A stretch of 64,000 bases of DNA from an uncultured Roseibium sp. (GTDB taxonomy: Bacteria > Pseudomonadota > Alphaproteobacteria > Rhizobiales > Stappiaceae), in the NCBI RefSeq assembly GCF_947499295.1, contig NZ_CANMNP010000022.1:19727-83726 (forward strand), read 5' to 3'. The notes beneath the pieces were generated by a model. That model was not told the DNA's origin, made no database searches, and saw only the letters and a program-made list of their open reading frames with translations. Shown one piece after another: positions 26,665 through 35,479 of this stretch (position 1 is its first letter; every line of letters starts with the position of its first letter). Both the position numbers and the translations under genes were made by a program.

Positions 26665-27339
26665 TCAATCCCTCCGATCTGCAATCATGTGCCAGTGCCA
26701 GGACCCAGGTTTTCTATGCAACTTGTCTTCCAGAGAGCGAAGTTCAAATGCCTCAAAAAGGTGAACCAGCTCGGCAGCTGAACAGTAAAAATGTGGATGG
26801 TCCTTGTCGTCGTCCCCTTCTTTAACAAAAGTATCGGGAGCGATCTCTGTACCGAGTCCGAAATTGCTGTTCCGTTTTGAAAGCATCGTGCCCTGATAGG
26901 TCCCACCCGGCTTCAGAACGCGAGCAATTTCGGTAATCGCCTTTTTCACGACATCCGGGTTACCGTGATAGATGACGTTGAAAGACAAGACATAGTCAAA
27001 GCTGTTGTCCTCGAATGGCAATGCTGTCATCGGCGCGACTTGTGTCCGGACAGCGAGCCCAGACTCAGCAGCACTTCTTTGGACTTGCGTAAGCCCCGTT
27101 TCAGATAGATCAATCGCATGGGTTTCAAAACCGGCCCGCGCAAAAGCGAGCGCATGCCGGCCCACACCGCAGCCGAGATCGAGGGCTTTGACCGGTGCGT
27201 CTGCCTGCAGCTTTTCGATCAAACTTGCAACGTCCTCATTGGGACGCGTCCAATCGGCTCTTCCCTCTTCCGTTTGCCAGCGTTTATCCCAGGCTAGGTG
27301 AGCTGTATCGGTCCTTTGCTGAAATTGAGATTCACTCAT
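26665..27339 (-). CDS. class I SAM-dependent methyltransferase
   Basis: A 224-residue small-molecule-type methyltransferase (TehB/UbiE-like): LDLGCGVGRHALAFARAG (SAM motif I near 55-72), HAIDLSETG, FDYVLSFNVIYHG and LKPGGTYQG. The substrate is unknown. Its ATG overlaps the stop of the PhnE-like permease by four bases, so it is the last gene of the PhnD/C/E-like operon. This tie suggests that the methyltransferase modifies the imported compound or a product of it. No evidence names that compound. Confidence 0.87.
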   Translation of the reverse strand: MSESQFQQRTDTAHLAWDKRWQTEEGRADWTRPNEDVASLIEKLQADAPVKALDLGCGVGRHALAFARAGFETHAIDLSETGLTQVQRSAAESGLAVRTQVAPMTALPFEDNSFDYVLSFNVIYHGNPDVVKKAITEIARVLKPGGTYQGTMLSKRNSNFGLGTEIAPDTFVKEGDDDKDHPHFYCSAAELVHLFEAFELRSLEDKLHRKPGSWHWHMIADRRD

Positions 27340-28169
27340 CGCGAGGTTCCTTCCAATAGACGTGTGCGGCTAATGCTCCCGATCCTCTCAACGAGAAGAA
27401 CCAGAATGAAAATCATCAAGATGATGGTCATGGCGAGTTGATAGTCGAAAAAATCCATAGCCACTTTCAGTTCGATGCCGATCCCGCCCGCGCCAACGAG
27501 GCCGAGTACGACTGACGAGCGAGTGGCCTTTTCAAGAGCGAACAAAGACGTCGTTATGAACGTGGGCATGGCTGCAGGAACGACAGCGCAAAAGACAGTG
27601 TCTATTTTCCTGGCACCAGCTGCCGTAAGAGCCTCCTGGGGCCCTTTTTCAGCATCTTCCATTGCTTCGGCAAAAAACCTGCCACAGAAACCAATGGTGT
27701 CGACCGCAATAGCAAGCGTTCCTGCGAAAGGCCCCAAACCGACTGTAATGACAAAGACCAGCGCCCAGACCAGATCTGGAACAGTGCGAAAAAATGCAAT
27801 TAGCAACCGCGCACCAGTGTAGATGGCTCGAGATGGCATCGAGGTGCCGATCAATCCCCTGGCGGCCAGTATTGCCAGCGGGAGACTTACAACGATACCG
27901 ATAAAAGTGCCGGCAAGTGCCATCTGAAATGTTTCCAGCAAAGCTCCGGAAAGTTGCGGCATTCGTTCGAAAGATGGAGGCCAGGCGCGTGCTAGAAAGT
28001 CCGCCATTGCCGGACCACCTGAGACAAGTGCTGAAACCGACCAACCCGCTCCTTGAAACGCCCAGATCATAAATGCGGCCAATGCCACATATGTGGTGAA
28101 CCGCAATGCACCCGGTCGCTCAATTCTGCCTGGCAACTTGTGCGCCACTGTGTGTCCTCGATCAACCAT
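27336..28169 (-). CDS. PhnE-type ABC transporter permease
   Basis: A 277-residue inner-membrane permease of the phosphonate/phosphite class (about six helices), with the EAA-like loop AEAMEDAEKGPQEALTAAGARK and the conserved RTVPDLVWALVFV and GAGGIGIELKVAM. It is the membrane channel for the PhnC-like ATPase and PhnD-like binding protein of the same operon; genes overlap by a few bases. The operon has one permease where the neighbouring phn operon has two. The transported oxyanion is not known. Confidence 0.88.
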   Translation of the reverse strand: MVDRGHTVAHKLPGRIERPGALRFTTYVALAAFMIWAFQGAGWSVSALVSGGPAMADFLARAWPPSFERMPQLSGALLETFQMALAGTFIGIVVSLPLAILAARGLIGTSMPSRAIYTGARLLIAFFRTVPDLVWALVFVITVGLGPFAGTLAIAVDTIGFCGRFFAEAMEDAEKGPQEALTAAGARKIDTVFCAVVPAAMPTFITTSLFALEKATRSSVVLGLVGAGGIGIELKVAMDFFDYQLAMTIILMIFILVLLVERIGSISRTRLLEGTSR

Positions 28170-28980
28170 AGTGCTTGTTGAGGTCCCCTGAATGGAGGGT
28201 TGAACTTGGCGCGTTCAAAACAATTTCGCCTTGCTTGATCGCTAAAATCCGATCCGCATAGTCGAGCGCTTGCTGAACATTGTGCGATGTAAACAGCAGC
28301 GTGATCCCTTCTTCGCGGGTCAACTGGTGAAAGAGATCCATCACTTCCCTGCCGGCGACAGGGTCAAGGCTAGCGACTGGTTCGTCTGCAACGATCATTC
28401 GCGGCCGTTGCATCAAGGCTCTCGCTATGGCGACGCGTTGCGACTGACCCCCTGAAAGTTGATCGGCTCGCTTCATCGCCTGATCAGCAAGGCCAACCCG
28501 TTCAAGGCAAGCCATTGCCCGAGCACGCAATTCGTACGAAGTAAACGAGTGCGACCATCCGCGAATTCCACCGGAACGACCAAGATTGCCATGAACAACA
28601 TTTGTAAGCGCGGACAAACGCGGCACGAGATTGTGTTTTTGAAAAACAAAGCCGACTTCAGCCCGTACTGCCCTGAGCTGTTTCTGACCCGCACACGAGA
28701 TGTTTTCCTCAAAAAGAGAGACTGTCCCAGCTTCCGGTTCGATCAGCCTTAATGCACAGCGCAGAGCAGTAGATTTACCGGCACCGTTGGAACCGATCAT
28801 TGCCACGGCTTCGCGGTGATGAACTGCAAATGTAACTCCGCAAAGAACGGCCTGACCTTTGCCGAAACTCTTGTGCAGACCCGACACGTTCAAATCGACG
28901 GAAGTACTGGCCGGCACCGGAACCGGGTTTACCGCCGGTGCTTTCGCACCGGCGGACTTGAACAGGGCTTGCGCCATCAT
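28162..28980 (-). CDS. PhnC-type ABC transporter ATP-binding protein
   Basis: A 272-residue ATPase with Walker A GSNGAGKST, Q-loop FVFQKHNL, signature LSGGQSQRVAIARAL, Walker B MIVADEPVASLD and the H-loop in LLFTSHNV. It energises uptake through the adjacent PhnE-like permease. It overlaps both neighbours (four bases with the binding-protein gene, eight with the permease). It is a paralogue of the PhnC at 30145-30966, and the pair are transcribed divergently. Confidence 0.9.
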   Translation of the reverse strand: MMAQALFKSAGAKAPAVNPVPVPASTSVDLNVSGLHKSFGKGQAVLCGVTFAVHHREAVAMIGSNGAGKSTALRCALRLIEPEAGTVSLFEENISCAGQKQLRAVRAEVGFVFQKHNLVPRLSALTNVVHGNLGRSGGIRGWSHSFTSYELRARAMACLERVGLADQAMKRADQLSGGQSQRVAIARALMQRPRMIVADEPVASLDPVAGREVMDLFHQLTREEGITLLFTSHNVQQALDYADRILAIKQGEIVLNAPSSTLHSGDLNKHYG

Positions 28981-29849
28981 TCGCCAATAAACTTGTCGTA
29001 TTGCGGGAAGCCGGCTGTGGTATACATGGACCGGACAAGATCGTAAGCACCGTCTTCGATGGCAACCAGGTCCATTCCACCATACTTGTCGTTTTCCTCA
29101 TGCGATATGATCGCCGTGATGATGGCTTCCTTGTTGTCCAGAATTGCCTCGCGAACATCTTCCGACAGGGACTTATCGACATGCGAAGCGACCATCAGCA
29201 TGTCATTTGGGAGATCACCGGAACGTGCAATCACCCGAAAAAAGCCGTTGGGAACGGTTTCATCTTTGTTTCGCACACCTAGCCAGGAATTGTGATTGAT
29301 ACCCATGCCGGCAACATCGCCTTTTTTCAAAGCTTCATGGGCGATGTTGCGAGAAGTATGCAGATTTTCGACGTCTTTGACGGGATCCACGCCATAGTCT
29401 GCCATCAGCTGCATCGGACAAAGCATATTGGACGTCGAACCGATATCACCGAATGCGACCTTTTTACCCTTGAGATCCGCTGGCTTGGTGATGCCACTGT
29501 CTGCACGCACAACGATTGCACAGAAATAGTCGGGACGACCAAGTCCGACGAGCGGGGTCGCTTCGGTAAGTTTGTTGATGACGATGTATTCGGCCGGACC
29601 GGTAACAACAAAGTCGACGCGTTTGGCGCGCAGAGCTTCAGCTGCTGCCGTGCGGCTTGTGACCGGAAAAAATTCGAAAGAATGATCGGTTGCACTCTCA
29701 AGAGCCTCTTTGAAAGGACCCCATTCAACCTGCAAACGCTCCAGCCCTTCAACATCAGTAACCGCGAGTTTGAATGTATCAGCGAAAGAATATGAAACAG
29801 ACATCGCAAGCGCTGCAGCCGCGAAAACGGCGGATTTCAAGATACTCAT
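28977..29849 (-). CDS. PhnD-like periplasmic binding protein
   Basis: A 290-residue secreted binding protein with a signal peptide (MSILKSAVFAAAALAMSVSY, cleaved about residue 23). The mature part is a PhnD-superfamily domain with VDFVVTGPAEYIVIN, KGKKVAFGDIGSTSNML and AGMGINHNSW. The superfamily binds phosphonates, phosphite and related oxyanions. It heads the operon binding protein-ATPase-permease-methyltransferase. It is clearly different from the classic PhnD at 31057, so the two operons probably take up different substrates. Confidence 0.87.
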   Translation of the reverse strand: MSILKSAVFAAAALAMSVSYSFADTFKLAVTDVEGLERLQVEWGPFKEALESATDHSFEFFPVTSRTAAAEALRAKRVDFVVTGPAEYIVINKLTEATPLVGLGRPDYFCAIVVRADSGITKPADLKGKKVAFGDIGSTSNMLCPMQLMADYGVDPVKDVENLHTSRNIAHEALKKGDVAGMGINHNSWLGVRNKDETVPNGFFRVIARSGDLPNDMLMVASHVDKSLSEDVREAILDNKEAIITAIISHEENDKYGGMDLVAIEDGAYDLVRSMYTTAGFPQYDKFIGE

Positions 29850-29921
29850 TGTGGGAACTCCTCATTTTGCTCAACCGAAGTGGCGAGCAAGAAGAGCGTA
29901 GCGACTAGCAAGTCTTTGAAT

Positions 29922-29939
29922 GTGAAATTATCATGTAAA
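29922..29939 (-). promoter_or_regulatory. weak Pho-box-like repeat before PhnD-like operon
   Basis: On the minus strand TTTACAT-GATA-ATTTCAC resembles two 7-base PhoB half-sites with the normal 11-base period (relaxed match only), about 75-90 bases before the start. Phosphate-starvation control would be sensible, but the match is poor. Confidence 0.25.
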
Positions 29940-30054
29940 TTTTACGAAATTTTCCAAAAAGAAAAAAACGTCAACTTACAATATTATGAAAAAAGGGAAT
30001 TTATGTTTGTTTTGCCTCCCTTTACTCCTTTACCGGCAAACAAAACGGATGAAG

Positions 30055-30071
30055 CTTTCACAAAATTTCAT
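30055..30071 (+). promoter_or_regulatory. weak Pho-box-like repeat before phnC operon
   Basis: CTTTCAC (30055-30061) and ATTTCAT (30065-30071) resemble PhoB half-sites but with a 10-base instead of 11-base period, about 75-90 bases before the phnC start. Confidence 0.2.
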
Positions 30072-30144
30072 AAAAGTATAACCGTTTAGACATCTGAACC
30101 GCCAGGTTTATTGCTAGTTGGCACTCCGTTTTCCGGAGGGGCCA

Positions 30145-30966
30145 ATGTTACTCGTTGAACAGCTATCCAAACAGTTCGGGGACCTGACCGCGGTCGATGC
30201 GGTGTCTCTTGTCATTCCCAAAGGCCAGATGGTCGGCGTTATTGGTCGTTCAGGCGCAGGCAAATCCACGCTGTTGCGGATGATCAATCGGCTGACCGAT
30301 CCAAGTCAGGGATCTATTGTTTATGAAAGTCAGAATGTCACAGCCTTGCGTGGCCGCGAGCTCAGGCTTTGGCGTGCATCCTGTGCAATGATTTTCCAGC
30401 AATTCAATCTCGTCGAGCGCATGGACGTCCTGACCAATGTCATGGTGGGACGGATAGCTCGCACTGGCTTCATGCGATCGATGACGCGCTCCTTTACCGA
30501 AGCAGACCGAAGTCGTGCCATAGACGCGCTGGACCGGTTGGACCTGGTGCCTCAAGCGCTGCAGCGTGCAGGAACATTGTCCGGCGGACAGCAGCAAAGA
30601 GTTGCGATTGCCAAGGCCCTCGTTCAGAACCCGCGCATTATGCTCGCAGATGAGCCTATCGCCTCGCTCGACCCGGCCAATGCTACACGCGTGATGGATG
30701 CGCTTCGGGAAATCAACCGGACCGATGGCCTTACCGTTTTGGTCAACCTGCACACACTCGACACGGCTCGTGCGTATTGCGACCGCATTATCGCCATGCG
30801 CGCTGGACAAGTGCGGTTTGACGGTGCGCCGGAGGCATTGACCAGCGAAAAAGTCAGAGAAATCTACGGTGCCGGCGAACTCGGCACTGACTTCAACGAA
30901 GCCGTGACGTCGACGTCGATTTCCTCCGGCTCGCATCGCCCGCAAATCAAGGCCGTTGGAACCTGA
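30145..30966 (+). CDS. phnC: phosphonate ABC transporter ATP-binding protein
   Basis: A 273-residue ATPase of the phosphonate importer. Walker A is GRSGAGKST, Q-loop MIFQQFNLVERMDVLTNVM, signature LSGGQQQRVAIAKAL and Walker B IMLADEPIASLD; the FNLVERMDVLTNV stretch is typical of PhnC. The ATG at 30145 has GGAGGGG five bases upstream; the ORF upstream of it is rejected. First gene of phnC-phnD-phnE1-phnE2. Confidence 0.93.
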   Translation: MLLVEQLSKQFGDLTAVDAVSLVIPKGQMVGVIGRSGAGKSTLLRMINRLTDPSQGSIVYESQNVTALRGRELRLWRASCAMIFQQFNLVERMDVLTNVMVGRIARTGFMRSMTRSFTEADRSRAIDALDRLDLVPQALQRAGTLSGGQQQRVAIAKALVQNPRIMLADEPIASLDPANATRVMDALREINRTDGLTVLVNLHTLDTARAYCDRIIAMRAGQVRFDGAPEALTSEKVREIYGAGELGTDFNEAVTSTSISSGSHRPQIKAVGT

Positions 30967-31056
30967 AATCCGCGGAAACGAAGCTTCGCTTTCGCAAACT
31001 CGGATCGGCACATGCCGAATCAACCGCCGGAAGCCCGGCATCAAAGGAGCACTACG

Positions 31057-31968
31057 ATGAAGGTCATTCTCGCAGCAGCAGTATCTGTTGTCGTCCTCGC
31101 CGCCTCCCCGGCAATGTCGGAAGGCTGGAAAGATCAGTACAAGACCGTCAAATTCGGCATTCTGTCCGGCGAAAATGAAAAAGACAGGATTGCGCGCTAC
31201 ACACCGTTCGAGAAGTATCTTGAAAACCAGCTCGGCGTGGAAGTCGAGATCTTTACCGCCGGCTCCTATGATGGTGTGATCCAGGCAATTGCGGCCGATC
31301 AGATCGAGTTCGCATTTTTTGGCTCGTCTTCATATGCGGCTGCCTATACTGAAACCAATGGTGGCGTGGTTCCGCTGGTGTCACGGCTTCAGAAAGATGG
31401 TTCCACAGGCTACTACTCGGTGGTCGCGGTCCGCTGTGACAGTGGCATTGAGGCGCTGGAAGACCTCAAAGGCAAAACCCTGGCCTTTGCCGACCCGGAT
31501 TCCACATCCGGATACGCTGTTCCTTATTTTAACCTGGCCAAGCAGGGCTTTGATCCAAAAACGTATTTTGGAGCCGTTCCATTTTCCGGCGCACACGAAA
31601 CCGGCGTCCTGGGTGTCTACAACAAACAGTATGATGCGGCAGCCACCTACATCACCAACGAAGCCGACGGCATTCCGCAGCGCATGGTCACCAAGGGTAT
31701 GATTGAAGATGGCTCGATCTGTATCATTTGGAAGTCTCCGGAAATCACCTCCGGCCCGCTTGCCGCACGCGCCAATCTGCCTGAAGACCTGATGGCCGAC
31801 ATGCGCAAGGCCGTCATGGATATTCCGGAAAATGACACTCTGGCATTCATTGAAATGACCGGTGGTGAAGACTCTACTCAGGAGGGCTGGATCGAAGTCG
31901 ATCACGATCGCTACCAGTGGATTGTCGACATGCGCGACTGGCTGAAAAAACAGCGTCGCGGCGGCTGA
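31057..31968 (+). CDS. phnD: phosphonate ABC transporter substrate-binding protein
   Basis: A 303-residue periplasmic phosphonate-binding protein: signal peptide (about 1-21, ending AMSEG), then KTVKFGILSGENEKDR, VEIFTAGSYDGVIQA, IEFAFFGSSSYAAA and LAFADPDSTSGYAVPYF. The last motif carries the Ser/Thr residues that hold the phosphonate group in PhnD. AAGGAGC lies before the ATG at 31057. A stable hairpin follows its stop codon, as expected for a gene needing more protein than the permeases after it. Confidence 0.93.
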   Translation: MKVILAAAVSVVVLAASPAMSEGWKDQYKTVKFGILSGENEKDRIARYTPFEKYLENQLGVEVEIFTAGSYDGVIQAIAADQIEFAFFGSSSYAAAYTETNGGVVPLVSRLQKDGSTGYYSVVAVRCDSGIEALEDLKGKTLAFADPDSTSGYAVPYFNLAKQGFDPKTYFGAVPFSGAHETGVLGVYNKQYDAAATYITNEADGIPQRMVTKGMIEDGSICIIWKSPEITSGPLAARANLPEDLMADMRKAVMDIPENDTLAFIEMTGGEDSTQEGWIEVDHDRYQWIVDMRDWLKKQRRGG

Positions 31969-31980
31969 TAGGCACGGCTG

Positions 31981-32002
31981 GAGGGGTGTCACGGCACCCC
32001 TC
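31981..32002 (+). terminator. intercistronic hairpin after phnD
   Basis: Perfect 8-bp stem GAGGGGTG/CACCCCTC with a 6-base loop between phnD and phnE1 and only a weak T-run. It probably stabilises the phnD transcript or partly stops transcription, lowering permease expression. Confidence 0.55.
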
Positions 32003-32028
32003 TTCCCGACAAACCGGACCTGATAGTC

Positions 32029-32943
32029 ATGACCTCAGCATCACCTGCTATTCAGCAGTTCGAGCTTGATTACGCCGCCGTGCGCAAGTCGGCCCTGCGC
32101 ACGAACACGATATCAACGGTGTTTTTTGCACTCTGTTTTGTCGTGACTGCATGGATGGGCGGTTTCTTTGACATGACGGATGTCACACTTGCCAACGGCG
32201 ACAGAGTGTCGATGTGGAAGATCTGGGCCGGACTGCCGCGTCTCGGCGAATATCTCTACAAGACACTGCCTGTGCTGCATTGGGAAACCCTGTGGGGCGA
32301 TCTGGTCAATTGGTTCTGGCGCTGGAAAGTCTGGCTGCAATTGCTCATTGAAACCATTCTGATTGCCTATATGGCGACGCTCCTTGGAGTTGTCGGCGCA
32401 TTCTTGCTCAGTTTTCCGGCAAGCCGCAATCTGGCACCCAACCGGATCATTTTCAACGTTACCCGCCGATATCTTGAGATCATACGCACCGTCCCCGATC
32501 TCGTCTGGGCACTGATTTTCGTTTTTTGCTTCGGCGTGGGCCCGCTTGCCGGGGTGTTGGCGATTGGACTTCACGCAACCGGCGCGCTCGGCAAGCTTTA
32601 CTCCGAAGCCAACGAAAATGCAGACATGCGACCGGTTGAAGGCATCAAAGCCTCAGGGGGATCCTGGTTCGATCAGATCCGTTACGGCATCGTTCCACAG
32701 GTCATTCCGAACATCATCAGCTACACGCTGCTGCGCTTTGAAATCAATGTGCGCTCCTCCTCAATCATCGGATTTGTCGGAGCAGGTGGCCTGGGTCAAG
32801 AAATCCGGGTCGCCATGTCACTGCAGGAATACACCGATCTCTCGGCATTGTTCCTCATCATTTTTACAACCGTGATCGTCATCGACATGCTGAGTGAAAA
32901 CGTTCGTCACCGGATCATCGGCCTGACCGGAAAAGGGGTTTGA
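32029..32943 (+). CDS. phnE: phosphonate ABC transporter permease 1
   Basis: A 304-residue inner-membrane permease of the PhnE family with an N-terminal cytoplasmic tail, about six helices, the periplasmic insert typical of PhnE1 (MTDVTLANGDRVSMWKIWAG), RTVPDLVWALIFVFCFGVGPLAG and the EAA-type loop SEANENADMRPVEGIKASGG. It pairs with the PhnE2 gene that follows, their reading frames nearly touching. Confidence 0.92.
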   Translation: MTSASPAIQQFELDYAAVRKSALRTNTISTVFFALCFVVTAWMGGFFDMTDVTLANGDRVSMWKIWAGLPRLGEYLYKTLPVLHWETLWGDLVNWFWRWKVWLQLLIETILIAYMATLLGVVGAFLLSFPASRNLAPNRIIFNVTRRYLEIIRTVPDLVWALIFVFCFGVGPLAGVLAIGLHATGALGKLYSEANENADMRPVEGIKASGGSWFDQIRYGIVPQVIPNIISYTLLRFEINVRSSSIIGFVGAGGLGQEIRVAMSLQEYTDLSALFLIIFTTVIVIDMLSENVRHRIIGLTGKGV

Positions 32944-32945
32944 TC

Positions 32946-33806
32946 GTGAGCGACACATCTTCCGATCTGCAAAGAGCCAGATCTTTGGTGCCCGATGCCT
33001 TTGTAACGTCTCGCCGGACCAAACTCCTGCGCTTCTTGGGCACATCCGCCTTCATTGTTCTGACGGGTTGGTGCCTGTGGGCGTTCGATTTCTCGCCCAT
33101 GCGGATAGTCGAAGGCGTAACCCGTTTCGGCAATGTGCTTTCCTTCATGTTTCCCCCTCATGTCTGGCAAAGCTGGACCGAATGGCAAGAGATCCTCAAA
33201 GGTCTTGGTGAGACTGTCGCAATGGCCTTCATGGGCACATTGCTTGGAGCGGTCGTTGCATTTCCGCTCGCGTTTCTGGGCGCCAAGAACATTATGCCGG
33301 CGTCATGGTTCCGTCTTGGTATACGGCGCGGCTTTGATGCGCTGCGGGCGGTTGAACAGCTGATCCTTGCTCTTGTTTTCATCCGCGCCTTTGGCTTGGG
33401 ACCGTTGGCAGGCATTCTGGCAATTGCCGTGTCGGAGATCGGGACATTTTCGAAGCTCTTTTCTGAAGCCATTGAAAACACATCGAAGAAGCCCGTCGAC
33501 GGCGTAAAAGCTTCCGGTGGCGGCAAGCTTCAAACGGTTCGCTTTGCGGTCTTGCCACAGGCGCTTCCCGTCATCTTGTCGATAATTCTCTATAATTTTG
33601 AATCCAACACACGCTCAGGAACGATCCTCGGCATAGTCGGTGCCGGCGGAATTGGTTTCCTGCTGGCGGACAGGATCAACGCCTATCGCTGGCCTGAGGC
33701 CTGGACCATTATCTTCCTGATCGTGTTCATGGTCTATCTGATCGACGGATTTTCTGGTTTTCTGCGCAAGCACATTATCGGCAAGGATGACCGGACAAGA
33801 TCCTGA
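32946..33806 (+). CDS. phnE: phosphonate ABC transporter permease 2
   Basis: A 286-residue second PhnE permease: FMFPPHVWQSW, LGETVAMAFMGTLLGAVVAFPLAF, RAFGLGPLAGILAIAVSEIGTFSKLFSEAIEN and GAGGIGFLLADRINAY. The GTG at 32946, with AAGGGG upstream, is preferred to a TTG that overlaps the phnE1 stop. It completes the phnCDE1E2 importer and converges on a NitT/TauT-type permease gene 20 bases away. Confidence 0.92.
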   Translation: MSDTSSDLQRARSLVPDAFVTSRRTKLLRFLGTSAFIVLTGWCLWAFDFSPMRIVEGVTRFGNVLSFMFPPHVWQSWTEWQEILKGLGETVAMAFMGTLLGAVVAFPLAFLGAKNIMPASWFRLGIRRGFDALRAVEQLILALVFIRAFGLGPLAGILAIAVSEIGTFSKLFSEAIENTSKKPVDGVKASGGGKLQTVRFAVLPQALPVILSIILYNFESNTRSGTILGIVGAGGIGFLLADRINAYRWPEAWTIIFLIVFMVYLIDGFSGFLRKHIIGKDDRTRS

Positions 33807-33825
33807 AACGGCTCGGTCACGCCAC

Positions 33826-34656
33826 CTAAACGCGCCAGCCGAGCAACCGCCTTTCCAGAATTCCAATCCCTGCACTGACGATGACGCCAAGAAGCGAGAG
33901 AATGACAACACCCACAAAGAGGCGCTCAAGGTCGTAAAGCGAACCCGCCTCCAGAATATAAGCGCCAATGCCGTATTCAGCGCCCAACATTTCAGCTGCG
34001 ACCAACAGAATGATTGCAATGGCAAGGCTGATCCTGAGACCTGACAAAATGCCGGGCATAGCTCCGGGCAAAACGATCTTGCGGACGATTGAAAGCCAGG
34101 ACAGCCCGAAGCTCTGCCCCATGCGAATAAGGGTACGATCAACATTGTCGACGGCACCATAAGTCGCAACGACAGTCGGCGTGAACGTTCCAAATGCAAT
34201 CAGAGCGTATTTGGACCCCTCACCTATTCCGAACCAGATGACAAAAAGCGGTAACAGGGCGATTTTCGGGATTGGAAACAATGCCGCAACCAGCGGCACG
34301 AGACTAGATCGCATGACCGAAAACAACCCGATCAGAACACCGATACAAATGCCCAGGAGCACACCGAACGTCGCGCCAATCACCAAACGGCTCAAGGAAG
34401 GCAAAAGATGCTTGAACAACAAGCCGCTGGAATAGAGTTCACCAAAGGTTTCCAGCACGTCGGAAGGCCGCGGCAACGTCAGCGCGGTAATCCAGCCTGT
34501 CCTTGTACCCCATTCGGCAATCGCGATCAGCAGAACAAAAACCAGCACGCCGATCCAGCGACGGTTCTTTGGAGCAAAGCCCCCGCCCCGAAAGGCCACG
34601 GGCTGTCTTTCAGCGCCGGCTGACCCTTTGGTTTCGTCCGTATGGATCTCAGACAT
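33826..34656 (-). CDS. NitT/TauT-type ABC transporter permease
   Basis: A 276-residue inner-membrane permease of the SsuC/TauC class, with about six helices, WITALTLPRPSDVLETFGELYSSG, PIPKIALLPLFVIWFGIGEGSK and GLRISLAIAIILLVAAEMLG. It overlaps the ATPase gene by eight bases. The class imports nitrate, taurine, sulfonates and nitrogen heterocycles; here it sits among phosphonate genes. Substrate unknown. Confidence 0.9.
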   Translation of the reverse strand: MSEIHTDETKGSAGAERQPVAFRGGGFAPKNRRWIGVLVFVLLIAIAEWGTRTGWITALTLPRPSDVLETFGELYSSGLLFKHLLPSLSRLVIGATFGVLLGICIGVLIGLFSVMRSSLVPLVAALFPIPKIALLPLFVIWFGIGEGSKYALIAFGTFTPTVVATYGAVDNVDRTLIRMGQSFGLSWLSIVRKIVLPGAMPGILSGLRISLAIAIILLVAAEMLGAEYGIGAYILEAGSLYDLERLFVGVVILSLLGVIVSAGIGILERRLLGWRV

Positions 34657-35416
34657 TCATCAGCTCCGCATCCGCGGCCCGTGCTTCTTCTCGCATTAAG
34701 CGCCAGAGATATCTTTGCGGTTCATCGAGTTCCGGGTCACCGAACTCCCGAGCCGGCAAAGGCTTGTTGATTTCAACGATTTCCTGAATTTGCCCCGGCC
34801 GCCTGGAGAGAACGACAACCTTGTGCCCAAGACGAACTGCTTCGGCAAGATTGTGTGTCACATAAACGGCAGTGAACGGCTGACGCGACCAAAGGTCGAC
34901 AAGATCGTCCATCAGGAGTTCCCGCGTTTGACTGTCCAACGCGGAAAGCGGCTCATCCATCAGCATCACAGCGGGTTTGACCGCAAGTGCACGAGCGATG
35001 GCAACGCGTTGTTTCATGCCCCCTGAAAGCTGCTTGGGCAATGCCTTGGCAAAGTCCGTCAGTTTTGTCCGTGCCAGGACATCCTCGATGATCTCGCGCG
35101 CCGCCGTACCACGAATTCCATGATCTTCCAGAACCAGCGAAACGTTCCCGGCGACAGAGCGCCAGGGCAACAGTGCAAAGTCCTGAAAGATATAGGTCAA
35201 CGGATTCAGGCACCCTTCGGGTGCTTGTCCAAGCTGGACAACTCTACCGGATCGAGGCCTCTCCAGCCCGCCGATGAAACGCAGCAAGGTCGATTTTCCG
35301 CAACCGGACGGACCGACAATACAAACGATTTGCCCTGCGGGAATGTCGAGAGTGACATCCCGCAGAACTTCAAAGTCATCATAATGATGGCTTATGCCTT
35401 CAAGGCGTATATCCAT
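34649..35416 (-). CDS. NitT/TauT-type ABC transporter ATP-binding protein
   Basis: A 255-residue ATPase (SsuB/TauB class): Walker A GPSGCGKST, Q-loop TYIFQDFALLPWRSV, signature LSGGMKQRVAIARAL, Walker B VMLMDEPLSALD and H-loop YVTHNLAEAV. It is the third gene of gntR-binding protein-ATPase-permease. Confidence 0.92.
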   Translation of the reverse strand: MDIRLEGISHHYDDFEVLRDVTLDIPAGQIVCIVGPSGCGKSTLLRFIGGLERPRSGRVVQLGQAPEGCLNPLTYIFQDFALLPWRSVAGNVSLVLEDHGIRGTAAREIIEDVLARTKLTDFAKALPKQLSGGMKQRVAIARALAVKPAVMLMDEPLSALDSQTRELLMDDLVDLWSRQPFTAVYVTHNLAEAVRLGHKVVVLSRRPGQIQEIVEINKPLPAREFGDPELDEPQRYLWRLMREEARAADAELMNV

Positions 35417-35479
35417 GAACTGACCGTATCAAAACCTTGGCTCGAAGAGTTTTTCGCCGCGGCGAACAAATCGGCTTCA

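Noticed and set aside
30055..30071. Confident Pho box upstream of phnC
   Set aside because: The half-sites have a 10-base rather than 11-base period and several mismatches, so it is kept only as a low-confidence feature.
29880..30089. 69-residue ORF in the gap between the two Phn-type operons
   Set aside because: AT-rich low-complexity codon use, no ribosome site, and the gap is better explained as a divergent promoter region.
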